DNA from: Cryptomeria japonica
Lineage: Eukaryota > Streptophyta > Pinopsida > Cupressales > Cupressaceae
Length of the DNA stretch: 64,000 bases
Direction: 5' to 3'
Assembly: GCF_030272615.1 (NCBI RefSeq)
Contig: NC_081406.1
Span: forward strand, 265,329,192 to 265,393,191
The notes under the pieces are model-generated. The model worked only from the letters and a program-made list of their open reading frames with translations, ran no database searches and was not told the DNA's origin. This document shows positions 11,487 to 21,907 of the stretch, one piece after another. The position numbers and the translations under genes are program-made. Positions within the stretch are counted from its first letter, which is position 1; each line of letters begins with the position of its first letter.

Positions 11487-13382
11487 CTATGTGTAGAACC
11501 TGCGAAGGTGCATGCTGTTGATAGGATCCTCCAAAGGTTCACCTTCTGTAGTTGAGAGCTGATATGCCCTAGATCCATATGCTGCTGTAATAATGTAAGG
11601 ACCAAGCCAGTTTGGTTCAAACTTGTCCTTCTTCTCTCTGTCTTGCTGATTCTTGGGGTTTTCTCGGAGAACCAAGTCACCTACCTCAAATGTGCGAGGC
11701 TTGACTTTGTGATTGTAGTTGCATTGTTTCTTGACTGAATGATGTGTAGCTTGAGTGTCTGTCTTCCTTGATAAAGGAACTGAGATAGGATTACTAGTGT
11801 GTGGACTACACAGGCCCGTATGCGTGTCACCTGAAGAAGTTTGGGCATCCCTGATAACAAGGTCCTTCGAGGAAGCTCCATTAAAGGTCCATGATGTATC
11901 ACCAGAAGGGAAAGGATGTGTGGAACAAGTAGATGAGTGATGAAGGCTTATGATTGCGAAAAGAAGTGAAAGTAGGATAGCATGATGGAGACTTAGGATC
12001 AACAAGTATGCTTTTTGATTTAAAATTGTAGAACTTTTGCCCCCAGTTATTTTGATATTAGGGGAGATCAACTCTTGTTCTTTTTGCTTCATAGGATTTT
12101 TATCCTTGACTTTGATTTTTGTAGAGTCCAATAGCTTTTGATTTTGATTTGGACTAAAGCACTTTTCTTTATTTTTGACTTTTAGATTTTTCTTTTCAAA
12201 GCTTGATTTTTGATCCCCAATGAGTAAGGGCTTTTGTAATTCTTGTTGATCCAAGTTTGGAAGTGGAGTGGAAATGGAATGATTGGATGATATGGTAAGG
12301 TTATGTGAGTTCTCAAGAGGGTTGGTGATACGCTCAATGGATTCTTTGTTGGAATCACTCTTAGGACTATTGATATCAAGAGTTGCTTGCACCACTAGAG
12401 GAGATTTGCATTCAGACTTAGTAGCCACCACACTAGGTGGTTCACACCCAATTCCTTGGCATTGAAAATTGTTTGTAGGTTGTTCTTGTTGACAGAATAC
12501 CTTAGGAGATAATGGGAGTTGGTCAACATGAAATATATACTCACCACATCCTAGGTCTTTAATCTTGAACTTTTCTTTTAGCTCTGCTTGTTTGGATGTA
12601 GAAGCTTTTAAGGATTCAGGATCCATGTATGCCGATGAAGGAACAGCTTCGCGATTGACTGGGATTGTTATTTCTGATTGAGGTTGCAGATTGTTGCAAT
12701 ATATGAATGGATTTGGATTTGCTTTGACGGTCACTTCAACTCCATTGTGTGGAAACTTGATACATCGATGATATGTAGATGGGACTGCCCTCATTTCATG
12801 AATCCAAGGACGTCCTAGCAATATGTTGTATGTGAGATCCAGATCAAGTACTTGGAAAACCACATCCTTTGTAATTGGCCCAACTCTGAGAGGTAAGGTG
12901 ACTGTGCCCTTGGATGAACGCTCTTCATCATCATATGCCTTGATGGTAATTTTGTTTGTAGAATTCACAGCTTTGTTAGAATATCCCAATTGTTTAATAG
13001 TGCTCAATGTACAAATGTTTAGACCTGCTCCTCCATCTACCAGGACTCGTTTGATTCTATGTTTGTGTATGAAGGCTTCGATGTGTAGTGGTGCATTATG
13101 TGGCTGACTTACGGAGGCGTCATTGGCTTCCGTGAATGTAAGGGAGTGTGGAATGGAAAGGTATCCCACCATGGCTTGATATTGGTCCATGTTTAGATCA
13201 GTAGGAACAGTAGTATCTCTCAAGATTTTATCAAGAATGGCTTTATGTGCGGGAGATATGCGTAATAGTTCAAGGATTGAAATGAGCGCGGGTGTCTTCC
13301 CTAACTGTTCTACAAGGTCATACTCAGGTTTGGTTGATGAAGAGGTGGTGTTTTTAGCTGGAGCACCTTGCAAAGTAATTTT
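11487..13382 (-). CDS. Retroviral-type aspartic protease joined to an integrase C-terminal tail (element A)
   Basis: The 628-codon frame continues gag in phase after a single TGA at the end of the gag frame (about 13,386), and there is no real ATG at 13,373. Near residue 110 it has VLVDGGAGLNICTL, the protease active-site loop (D-G-G in place of the usual D-S/T-G, as in many plant gypsy elements), and later YNILLGRPWIHEM, the flap-distal ILGRPW motif. After about 300 residues of low-complexity Ser/Asn/Lys sequence and a hydrophobic stretch (about residues 455-480) the last ~75 residues read FEVGDLVLREN, NWLGPYIITAAYGSRAYQL and MHLRRFY, the typical end of a gypsy integrase. RT, RNase H and the integrase catalytic core, normally over 1000 residues, are absent. 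This is an internal deletion, not a frameshift. Confidence 0.85.
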   Translation of the reverse strand, partial: KITLQGAPAKNTTSSSTKPEYDLVEQLGKTPALISILELLRISPAHKAILDKILRDTTVPTDLNMDQYQAMVGYLSIPHSLTFTEANDASVSQPHNAPLHIEAFIHKHRIKRVLVDGGAGLNICTLSTIKQLGYSNKAVNSTNKITIKAYDDEERSSKGTVTLPLRVGPITKDVVFQVLDLDLTYNILLGRPWIHEMRAVPSTYHRCIKFPHNGVEVTVKANPNPFIYCNNLQPQSEITIPVNREAVPSSAYMDPESLKASTSKQAELKEKFKIKDLGCGEYIFHVDQLPLSPKVFCQQEQPTNNFQCQGIGCEPPSVVATKSECKSPLVVQATLDINSPKSDSNKESIERITNPLENSHNLTISSNHSISTPLPNLDQQELQKPLLIGDQKSSFEKKNLKVKNKEKCFSPNQNQKLLDSTKIKVKDKNPMKQKEQELISPNIKITGGKSSTILNQKAYLLILSLHHAILLSLLFAIISLHHSSTCSTHPFPSGDTSWTFNGASSKDLVIRDAQTSSGDTHTGLCSPHTSNPISVPLSRKTDTQATHHSVKKQCNYNHKVKPRTFEVGDLVLRENPKNQQDREKKDKFEPNWLGPYIITAAYGSRAYQLSTTEGEPLEDPINSMHLRRFYT

Positions 13383-13385
13383 ACC

Positions 13386-15590
13386 TCAATGGGTTGTAAC
13401 GTGACATTCAGAGGTAGGTTCGGAAGAAGATCCAACACCTTTTAAGACAATCCTGGGTCTCTGAGTAGAATTCTCAGATGCTTTGTCCTTGATGATAATA
13501 GTAGAGACGTAATTGTCCATCGAGATATTATTGATAGTTGAATCATAGTTGTAAGGTGCTCTAGTATAGTTGGCTTGGTCATCTGTGGCTTTAGCTTTTC
13601 CCTTGTCATGTTTTGGGAATGGTTCCTTAAACATCTCATGTTCTTGATTAGACGAATGTCCCTCAATCTCAATGTCACCTCTATCAATGAGATCTTGCAC
13701 AATATTCTTCAGTCGATGGCAATTTCCTGTCTTATGACCCTTGCTCTTATGAAACTCACAATACTCATCATCATTCCACCAATTTGGTTTGACCTTTGGT
13801 TCATATGGAGGAAAATCTGGAACTGTGATCACTTTGTTTGCCACTAGCTTTTTGAAGACTGATTCAAGTGGTTCTCCCAATGGAGTGTACTTCCTTTGTG
13901 ATCTGGAAGTTGTTTGAGTATTTACTTGGTTGCTTGTAGAACTTGATCCTGAAAAGATGAACTTGGGTCTCACTGTATTGGCATCGACAACGCCATCGTT
14001 GACTGTGTTCTTGTTTTTATTCCAAAATCTTGGCTTGTCTTTTCCTTTAAAGTCATCTTTGTTTTCTTTGAATATCTTGATGACTCCTTGTTCAATTAAG
14101 ACCTTTTCTGTTGCTAGTCCCTTTTCAATAACATCCTTGAATGTAGATAAACAAGCTTTTCTAAGATCATAGCCAATAGCCTTGTTAACATTTTGTGTGA
14201 ACATTTCCACCATTTGTTTCTGCGGGATTTCGCAAGAGCATCTGCTAGCTAAGTTTCTCCATCTTTGTAAAAATGTTGCAAAAGATTCTCCTTCCTTTTG
14301 TTTAGTATTGCACAAGGTAGTAACTGAGACATCTGTTTCTATGTTGTAGGAGAAATGTTGAATGAATGCCTCTGCCAAGTCACCCCATGACTTAATACCA
14401 GGTGGGAGTTGGGAGAACCATTCCATAGCTTGATCGCCTAAGCTTTGTGGGAACAATCTCATCAAATATGTTTCTTCTGCCGCTACCTCAATGCAAGCTG
14501 TGAAAAATTGTCTTATGTGTGCCTTGGGGTCCCCTTTTCCTCTATACTTATCAAATTTAGGCGTCACAAAGTGTGCAGGAAATGGAGGCATTGGAATGCT
14601 CTTGTCAAATGGATAAGGACATATGTCTCTCATTGTGTATGTTGGCTTCGGTGTATTTATGTCCTCCATTTTCTTTTGTAAGTCCCTGATTTGTTGCTCC
14701 AAATTGCTCTTAGGTGGATATCGACTTCTTGAAGCATACCCCATGTTTGAGGCACCCATTGTAGGAGGAGCATATTGCATGTATGGATGATATTGATCAT
14801 ACACATGTTCATATGGAGGAGGTTTATATTGATGCGGCATATATGGAGCACTTGGTATAGCTTCATGTTGAGGAACCCCATATCTATTTTGCGCATGTAT
14901 ACCATATTCTACAGGCATGTCATGTTCTAATGTGTTGCCCCCAAATTTGACACGGGGTTTCCTTTTGTCCAAATTTTGAGCATGCCTTTGAATGTCCAAT
15001 TGTTTTGGTTGATCCATAGCTTGAGCATATCTATCTGCATAAGACTTCCATAATGGTCTTCGAAGGTAAGTATCATATGTTTGAGCATGTGTATGTGGGA
15101 CTTCTGGTTTTTGAAGCAAAGCTGATGGTGATTCAGGTACCATATGTGGTCCTCTATTTCCTCCACTATTAGGTCTCCTTTGATCCATGTTGGAGTGAGT
15201 TTGTTGCAAAGGTTGGTTTTCCATAAGTTGAGACATGTCAAAGTCATGAGGTATTTTAGCTCCACTTTGTGCCATCATGTGTAAGAAGTATTGTCTATCC
15301 CTCTTCATTATCTCTTCAACCAATCTATTGAAATGGGGATTCATAATGGATTCTTCTACATCTGCTGAATGTATTGAAAAGTTGTCCACATTGTCATTGT
15401 GTGTAGCATTGTTGTTTGTAGTGTCTGCGTTTTCCACATTTGGAATGTTTCTATAAACATCCATGTCAGGCAATGTAGTGTGCTTAGGATTGAAAAATAA
15501 ATCGTTATCATACTCATAAGAGCTCATGTTTGCGGATTCTTGAGCCTCTTTAGTTTCTCTCCTAGATTTTTGAAGACGGGTTTCAACCAT
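13386..15590 (-). CDS. Gag polyprotein of element A (Ty3/gypsy type)
   Basis: 734 aa, starting at ATG 15,590-15,588 (MVETRLQKSRRET). The retrotransposon gag domain is at about residues 357-470: HIRQFFTACIEVAAEETYLM, LGDQAMEWFSQLPPGIKSW, then FATFLQRWRNLASRC. A C-H-H-C cluster, YCEFHKSKGHKTGNC, at about 609-624 is the nucleic-acid-binding motif seen in plant gypsy gag proteins of this type. The N-terminal 300 residues are rich in Tyr, Pro, His and Met. Gag forms the virus-like particle in which element RNA is packaged. The frame is intact, unusual beside the decayed B and C, which fits a young insertion. The frame-ending TGA (after ECHVTTH) sits where the reading frame otherwise continues into protease, so either readthrough or a CGA-to-TGA mutation is possible. 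Confidence 0.93.
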   Translation of the reverse strand: MVETRLQKSRRETKEAQESANMSSYEYDNDLFFNPKHTTLPDMDVYRNIPNVENADTTNNNATHNDNVDNFSIHSADVEESIMNPHFNRLVEEIMKRDRQYFLHMMAQSGAKIPHDFDMSQLMENQPLQQTHSNMDQRRPNSGGNRGPHMVPESPSALLQKPEVPHTHAQTYDTYLRRPLWKSYADRYAQAMDQPKQLDIQRHAQNLDKRKPRVKFGGNTLEHDMPVEYGIHAQNRYGVPQHEAIPSAPYMPHQYKPPPYEHVYDQYHPYMQYAPPTMGASNMGYASRSRYPPKSNLEQQIRDLQKKMEDINTPKPTYTMRDICPYPFDKSIPMPPFPAHFVTPKFDKYRGKGDPKAHIRQFFTACIEVAAEETYLMRLFPQSLGDQAMEWFSQLPPGIKSWGDLAEAFIQHFSYNIETDVSVTTLCNTKQKEGESFATFLQRWRNLASRCSCEIPQKQMVEMFTQNVNKAIGYDLRKACLSTFKDVIEKGLATEKVLIEQGVIKIFKENKDDFKGKDKPRFWNKNKNTVNDGVVDANTVRPKFIFSGSSSTSNQVNTQTTSRSQRKYTPLGEPLESVFKKLVANKVITVPDFPPYEPKVKPNWWNDDEYCEFHKSKGHKTGNCHRLKNIVQDLIDRGDIEIEGHSSNQEHEMFKEPFPKHDKGKAKATDDQANYTRAPYNYDSTINNISMDNYVSTIIIKDKASENSTQRPRIVLKGVGSSSEPTSECHVTTH

Positions 15591-18126
15591 GAACTAGGTA
15601 TTGACCAAGATGTGAGAGACTAGATGAAAATGGAAAGAGTATGGAAGACCAAGAGTTGTATGGAGTGTAAATGAATCTGAAGTGTACTTGTAATGTCCAA
15701 AGTGTAAGACCAAGTATGTATGTAGTAGAGTAGGTGTGACTTCCAAAGAGAGGATAGTTTCTCTTGATGAGGTAAGCTGACCTTGACCCTAAGTAAGACC
15801 AAATGAGACCCAAAGGTAAGAAATCTTGATGAGGGACCACTTAGCAAAGTGTTGTTGTATGTAGTGTGTTGACAAAGTATGATGAGGACAAGCAAGTGAC
15901 CTTTTGACCCAAGTTTAGACAAGTATGAATGTAAAATGAGATGTGAAGCAATGATTGACTTTGTGAGACCCAAGGACAGGTTGAATGCTAGATGAAAACC
16001 TGGAGAAACAACCTAGGAAGCTCAAGAATTCCGAAACTGATTGCTTTTGTTTGCTGGACTGTAAAATTTTTCCAATTTGTGAAGTTGTTGGTTGTGACCA
16101 AATCTGAATGTTTGACTGTTTTTCGTGACAAGAGGACACAATGTTGTTGAGGACTCAATGTTTGCAGGTGTTTAGACTCTCCAAGAAAAGTGTGTTGTTT
16201 GATGTAACAATGTTTTTGCATACACTTGAAAACACAAAAGACACAATGTTTTGTTGTTTGGTTTTTGAATGTTTTGAATGTTTAAAATAAGTCAAGCACA
16301 ATTCTTATGGCTGGCCAAGACAATAGTTGTTGATCCCACATGGGGTTTTACCCCCGAGGCTATGCTATTGAGAGCGGATACTTAGATGCTTGACCTCACT
16401 GGCTCCACCCTCGGCACTCACTTCTTGGGTCAGCCAAGCATCAGTCCCCATGAAAACTCCCCATGGCGAACTTTGTATCTCTACTAAGAACCGTATGTGT
16501 GTGGGCCGCTACCAGAGGTCCGACCTCCTGCCCCAACAACTAGAAGGATTTGGGCTTCTAAAACAAAAAGGTGCTAGTAAGGGCATCCGCTCGTGTGGCC
16601 ATACATGTGGCACTTTCAGCTCTGTAAATACAGAAGGCTCCCAGCCGGTAGGGGTTACGCCCTACAAATGATCAAATAAATTTGATCAAACGGGTTTATG
16701 GGGAGACATAGTGTCGGTATGAACTAATCAGCACACGTTATCCATAGTTTTCACCATGAATACATTTGATTATAGTGGTTCGGATGAGGTGGGTTTTCCT
16801 CGCTACCACTTGGGTCGTCCTCTTCTCACTAGTAGTCCTAATGACCACACGGGAAGACAGGCCCTCTAAAGATTAAACAAAAAGAGCCTATTGCTCAAGA
16901 CACAAAAGACAATGATTCAATTTTAGTGCACCAATGGAAGTGTTTGCTAGTCTATGAAAACAAGGCACACAACAAAATTTCAAAACCCTTGTCAAGGACC
17001 TGCAACAAAGATTTATTAGTAGTTTGGATTGTTTCAAATGATCACCCCTTCCTGCAAGCACACAAGTTAGGTAAATTTTAGATCCAAAAGACTTTGTGAA
17101 ATAGGGGCCTTCAACAATGCGTTTTGTTGACCAATTCAAATATTTGATTCATCATAAAAAAGGACCACCTGTAAAATTTCAAGAGATTTCCAGAAATGTA
17201 AGAAAATCCAAAAAATTTGCTAATTTGCTCCAAAAATTAATTTTTTATGAAAAATCATAAAAAATTCATATAAAATACAAAATAGATCCAAAAAATCTCA
17301 AATTTTTATTGAAGAGTATTGATGGTCTTCCAAACTTGCACAAAAAATTTTCTGCAACAAATCCAAGCAGTTTGTGAGATATGAGTAAAATAATGCAAAA
17401 CCCTAATTTTCAAAGATCTGATTTTTGAGGAATGATTTTGCATCAAATTTAAAATAAAAAAGAACAAATCCTGTGTATAATTCTGAGAGATTTCTAAAAA
17501 TGTAAGAAAATCCGAAAAATTCGCTAATTTTCTCTCAAAATTATTTTTTTATGAAAAATCATAAAAAATTCATACAAAATGCAAAATAGATCCAAAAAAT
17601 CTGAAATTTTTATTAAATCTTTTTGATACGTTTCCTGACCTGCACAAAAACTTTTATGTTAAAATTCGAAACGGTTTGTGAGATCTGATCAAAATAAGGA
17701 AAAACCCTAATTTTTAAAGATCCGATTTTTAGGGAAATATTTTGCATCAAAATTAAAATCACAAAGAACAGATCCTATGTATAATTATGAGAGGTTTCCA
17801 AAAATATAAGAAAATCCGAAAAGTTCTCTCATTTGCTCTCAAAATTAATTTTTTATGAAAAATCATAAAAAAATCATAAAAAATGAAAATGTGCTCCAAA
17901 AATTCTGAATTTTGGCTTGAGAGCTCCCGATACGTTCTTCAACCTGTAAAAAAAATTTGGTGCAAAATTTACTAGCCGTTTGTGAGATATGATCGAATCT
18001 CTCCAAGATCTTGATTTTGTGTTCAAAACCTTAGCTGCACAAGGTTATTCTCCAAATTGTTTTACAAAATAGCAATATAGGGTTAGAAAAATCTGCAAAA
18101 AAAACATAGATCTAAGAAAAATCCAT
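15591..18126 (-). other. 5' leader of element A
   Basis: No gene. The part at 16,320-16,870 is markedly richer in G and C than its surroundings and looks like a conserved leader block. At 17,160-18,010 a unit of about 300 bp is repeated three times (anchors AGAGATTTCCAGAAATGTAA near 17,182, 17,485 and 17,788), with the A-rich core ATCATAAAAAATTCATA. Short frames within it are not credible genes. Confidence 0.65.
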
Positions 18127-18144
18127 GTCCCACCGAGCGTGCCA
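18127..18144 (-). other. Primer-binding site of element A
   Basis: On - the bases TGGCACGCTCGGTGGGAC start 3 nt inside the 5' LTR end. The 18-mer is identical to that of element C at 3217. Confidence 0.8.
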
Positions 18145-18147
18145 AAA

Positions 18148-18927
18148 TGTTTATGGTGAAAATGGATAACAATAATAACAATATTGAAAGGCTAAATGAA
18201 TTCAACCACAAAACCCTAGCCTAACAATGAACAAAGATCCACCATAACATATGAAGATTACCTAAGACAATGCAAATCAAATGAAATCACAAAGATTATA
18301 CCATCACATGTCCAATAGGGTTTTGATCTCCATTCTTCCTATCTCCATTGATCTTGCTTGATATATATTTGCTCTCAGATTTTTGTATGCACAAGAGCTC
18401 AACAAAGAACGGAATGTGGTTGCAAGTAGGATCGTAGTGTAGCCAAGTACTCCAAAATCGGTCATTAGTCATTAGGGTTTGACAATGAATGAGGCATCTT
18501 CTTAAATAGAAGACACAATATGAAATGGAGGGATAAGATTGAGAGGTGTAAAAAGAGAGGTCGGCTAAGATTAGAGGGTAGGTAAAAGAAATACCAAAAT
18601 AATGAAAGGGATAGGTAGTGTATGAATTAAGAGATGAATGACATGTGTCATGTGTAGAAAAAGCTAATGAATTAATTAAATAAATAAAGATTTATTTAAT
18701 TAATAGAAGAAGTAGGACAATTAAATAAATAAAATATTTATTTAATTTAGGAAAGGGATAATTTAAATAAATAAATGTATTTATTTAAATGAGAAATAAG
18801 GCTAGAAGAGGATAAATGAATTAATTAAATAAATAAGGATTTATTTAATTAATAGAAGAATTAGGCTTAGATAATTAAATAAATAAAATATTTATTTAAT
18901 TAGACATGACAATTTTGGGTGTCTACA
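18148..18927 (-). repeat. 5' LTR of element A (780 bp)
   Basis: It matches 7537-8316 except for two substitutions found by eye, GGTCGGCTAAG against GGTCGACTAAG and TTTAATTAATAG against TTTAACTAATAG. It is followed by the target duplication ACTAC. Confidence 0.92.
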
Positions 18928-18932
18928 ACTAC

Positions 18933-20630
18933 TATTTCCATATGGTGAGGAGCAACATGATAGGGTGAATGGAGTGCTAAGGCACTACCTCTTCACCAAG
19001 AAAAAGTGCAAGATCCATTGTAAGACCTATGCAAGCTCTATTATATTGGTCTTGAACAAATTATTTAAAGGCTTTACAATTTCCAAGAGAATGAGAATAA
19101 CTACGATGAAAAAGACAATGTTTATCACCTTATTTATTCTTATAATTGTAAGTGAGTCTAATGAAGGAAAAACTAACACTCTTATCATACTTCAATCTCC
19201 AAAAGATTCTTGTGGCTAATTTCTCTTGATTGTTAATAGGGGTAGGTCTTGTCTCTTGAGATGTAGGACATGGTGTACTAGAAGGAGAAGGATTGTTTTC
19301 TATGATTTTGTTAGTTCCATTTCAATAAGTTCCTGTATTCCGTTTTGAAAATCAGGACAACAATTTGCATGATGATCATTGGTTTGATGATATGAGCAAA
19401 AAGGATTATTTGAGGAAGAGGCACCTTTAGATGGACAATAATTTCTATTTTTTTAAAGATAATCCTTAAATCTTTGAATTTTAAGGAGATCATCCATAGG
19501 TGAATGTTGAGGATATCCTAGACCTTTAGTGCCAACTTGTGAAGGAGGATTTATAGGGACTTTGATTCCTTGTTCATATTTTCCAAGTCCTTGTCCACTG
19601 TAACCTTGTTTTGAGATTATATTATAACCACTCTTATAAGAACTTGTTAATTGTGAAGAAGAAGGGCTATTATCCTGAATTTCTTTAAAATTTGTAGTGT
19701 AAGGGCACATGGAGGGATCAAAGGGAGAAATAGATGAAGAAATATCCTTTGTAGGGAGATTCACCTTTTGATCGCCATTATTCATATCCTCTTTGATAGG
19801 TTGGGAAGGAGGGTCCTAATCATATAAGGCCTCATCTTTTTTTAATGTCATGTGAGGAGATAGATCACGAATAAAATGCATAACATCATCTTTTCTACAA
19901 ATATGTTGATGATTAAGATAAGCTCTACATGAATAAGGAGGATCTAAGGATATTGATAAACCAACATTTTGATCTTGCCCCCCTTGCACTAGAGTATGCA
20001 TATGAGAAGAGGATGGTGTCATTTTTATCTTCAATGCTTGATCTCCATTAGAGAGATCATTGATAGAAGTATTAACTCTTTTCTCATTCACATTACATAC
20101 CCCAGGAGAGGTACACGTGTTAGCTTTGTCAATGTCATCGCTAGGATTATCATTGTCTACGAAAGCTTTTACATGATCTACTTATGTAATTCACGTTCTT
20201 AAAAAATGTCACCTTGAAACAACATATAACATGGATAAAAGCTTTGATGATTTGCAAGTAGGAAATATCTTTGAAACCCTAGAGATGTAATATGCAAGAG
20301 TACAATGAATGAAAATAAGTAATGTAAAATAAAAGAAATCATTATCCAACACATGTTTTTGATAAATGTAACTAAAAAATAATGTACATATGTGAAATAA
20401 CAAACCAATTAGATTTAGTAAATTCCATTATGAAAAACTCTAAATCAGATCTGAAACACAATTGAAAAATTATGCAACTCAAATCAATTTTAGAATAATA
20501 AATTAGGTTTTTTATGGATTTAACCACTGAATTTATATAATTTAATTAAAAATATGATTTATGAGTGCAAAATTTATTGCTTAAATGCCTATAAATTAGA
20601 TCTTGGACCATAGATCAGAAATAAGCATGA
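18933..20630 (-). pseudogene. Gag-like remnants of element B
   Basis: On the - strand two open frames (20,091-19,816, 91 aa; 19,785-19,453, 110 aa) run toward a short Cys/His cluster near 19,420-19,340. In an alternate frame that cluster reads FCSYHQTNDHHANC followed by CPDFQNGIQELIEME, the same type of C-H-H-C finger as in gag of element A. The 110-aa frame has a glycine-rich SGQGLGKYEQG stretch resembling a G-patch. No full gag domain survives, and stops and frame changes separate the pieces. Region 20,200-20,630 holds only AT-rich leader. Confidence 0.5.
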
Positions 20631-20648
20631 AATAAGTTGGGTTCACCA
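20631..20648 (-). other. Primer-binding site of element B
   Basis: On - the sequence reads TGGTGAACCCAACTTATT, 3 nt inside the LTR. It differs from the site shared by A and C, so B used a different tRNA or is more decayed there. Confidence 0.6.
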
Positions 20649-20651
20649 AAA

Positions 20652-21902
20652 TGTATAATGTGGTGGAAAATCTAAGGTTTCACCAATAAAGATAGCAAGA
20701 CCACTAATCTTTCCTTGGGGACCACCACATTGAAAGAGGGGTGAACCTAATAGATCTAGCCACAATCCAAATAAGGAAAGGGTTGAAATACTTATTAGAT
20801 TCATTGGTTAATGTATTGCCCCCTCTTTCTAGTTGAAGATTGGATGATAATTATGAAATTAGGGTAAAACAAGGAATGATTGAAGTCAACTATTGAAAAT
20901 AGACTGCTATAGATATCCCATAGAGCCATAAATTAGGATCTGGGCAACATAAGATGTTCATAACCTATTCCTAGAAGTTTGGCCTAATTTTTTAGGACTA
21001 GGTAGTACAGATTTGCACTGGTCCTCTGAATTTTTCTCTGTCAAAATTTGAACCTGTTCGTCACTGTCGACTCTACCAAAATTCTCAAGTACAACTCCTG
21101 CACTTGTTACTTGCACATATAAAGAAAGGAAATAGGGTTGTAGATAGGGGTTTGCCTTAAGTCAAACCCTGGTTTAGGAATTAACCTTAAATGAAATAAT
21201 ACTGAAATAAATGCTAGGGAGATAGACCTCGGATTTGAAATTGTTGATATAAGGATTGATGATGCAATGCTCTTTGAATGTAATCACAAATGTTGAATGT
21301 AACGGCATGAAAAACACATGAACATCAAAAATCCTAATCACACACACACACACACATTCTTGCATAAATATTTATGTAACTTTGCTCCATAATGCTTGAA
21401 GGATAAAATGCAACCTTGAATCTTTGAAAATGTTTGATGATGAATGCTTCACAGATGCACAAATATTATGGATAGATAACAGATGGAGTCTTAGATCTAA
21501 AATTAATTGATAGGATGTCTTTATATAGGTTTTCCTAGGTAAATTATCAACTGGGCTGACCTCCAATGGTCAAGTGTAGCCACGGGGACCAAATGCCATC
21601 GGGGAGATAAAGAACTTGCCCCATTTCTAATTGGGGCCTATTTAAGGGGGATCAGGGCATTTTGGGGCACCTTGGTTTAGACCAAGGTGCTCCACATTCT
21701 CTAGGTCCTCCAACAAACATGACCAACCCAAAGGGAAATGAGGGAGAGACCTCTAGGATGGGGCCCACTCAATGGTTTTCATGACATCGGGAGTTGGAAG
21801 GGGGCCAAAATAGACTTAGAGAGGGGATGGAGATAGGACATGCTAAAGTAGGAGCATAAACATGAGGTGTAAATTGAATCATTTTCAATTTATGATGCTA
21901 TA
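20652..21902 (-). repeat. 5' LTR of element B (1251 bp)
   Basis: It is homologous to 4378-5623 throughout, with clear divergence. A TATA box on - lies at 21,520-21,529. The CA repeat is shorter (about 21,340-21,357). The terminal dinucleotide at 21,901-21,902 is TA where the other LTR has CA, a point change in the terminus. Confidence 0.85.
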
Positions 21903-21907
21903 GGGTG

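Larger units (their letters stand above)
7532..18932 (-). mobile_element. Element A: young, deleted Ty3/gypsy-type LTR retrotransposon (TSD ACTAC)
   Basis: Two 780-bp LTRs (7537-8316 and 18,148-18,927) of equal length differ at two positions by eye. ACTAC flanks both sides (7532-7536 and 18,928-18,932). In element order on the - strand come the primer site, a 2.5-kb leader, gag, protease, an integrase C-terminal tail, an antisense plant-mobile-domain ORF, the polypurine tract and the 3' LTR. RT, RNase H and the integrase catalytic core are absent. The antisense extra ORF beside the 3' LTR recalls the Tat lineage of plant Ty3/gypsy elements; that lineage call is inference because RT is missing. 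Confidence 0.9.
4373..21907 (-). mobile_element. Element B: LTR retrotransposon with TSD GGGTG, split by element A
   Basis: Two LTRs (4378-5623 and 20,652-21,902) are near copies in the same orientation, and GGGTG flanks the pair on both sides (4373-4377 and 21,903-21,907). The polypurine tract lies just after the left LTR and the primer-binding site just before the right LTR, so the element is on the - strand. The interior totals only about 3.7 kb (5624-7536 and 18,928-20,651) once element A is removed. It holds gag-like remnants and no RT or integrase, so the copy is non-autonomous and decayed. Confidence 0.85.

Noticed and set aside
11487-13373. Envelope gene in element A
   Set aside because: Only one hydrophobic stretch within low-complexity sequence, and the end of the frame is clearly integrase tail.
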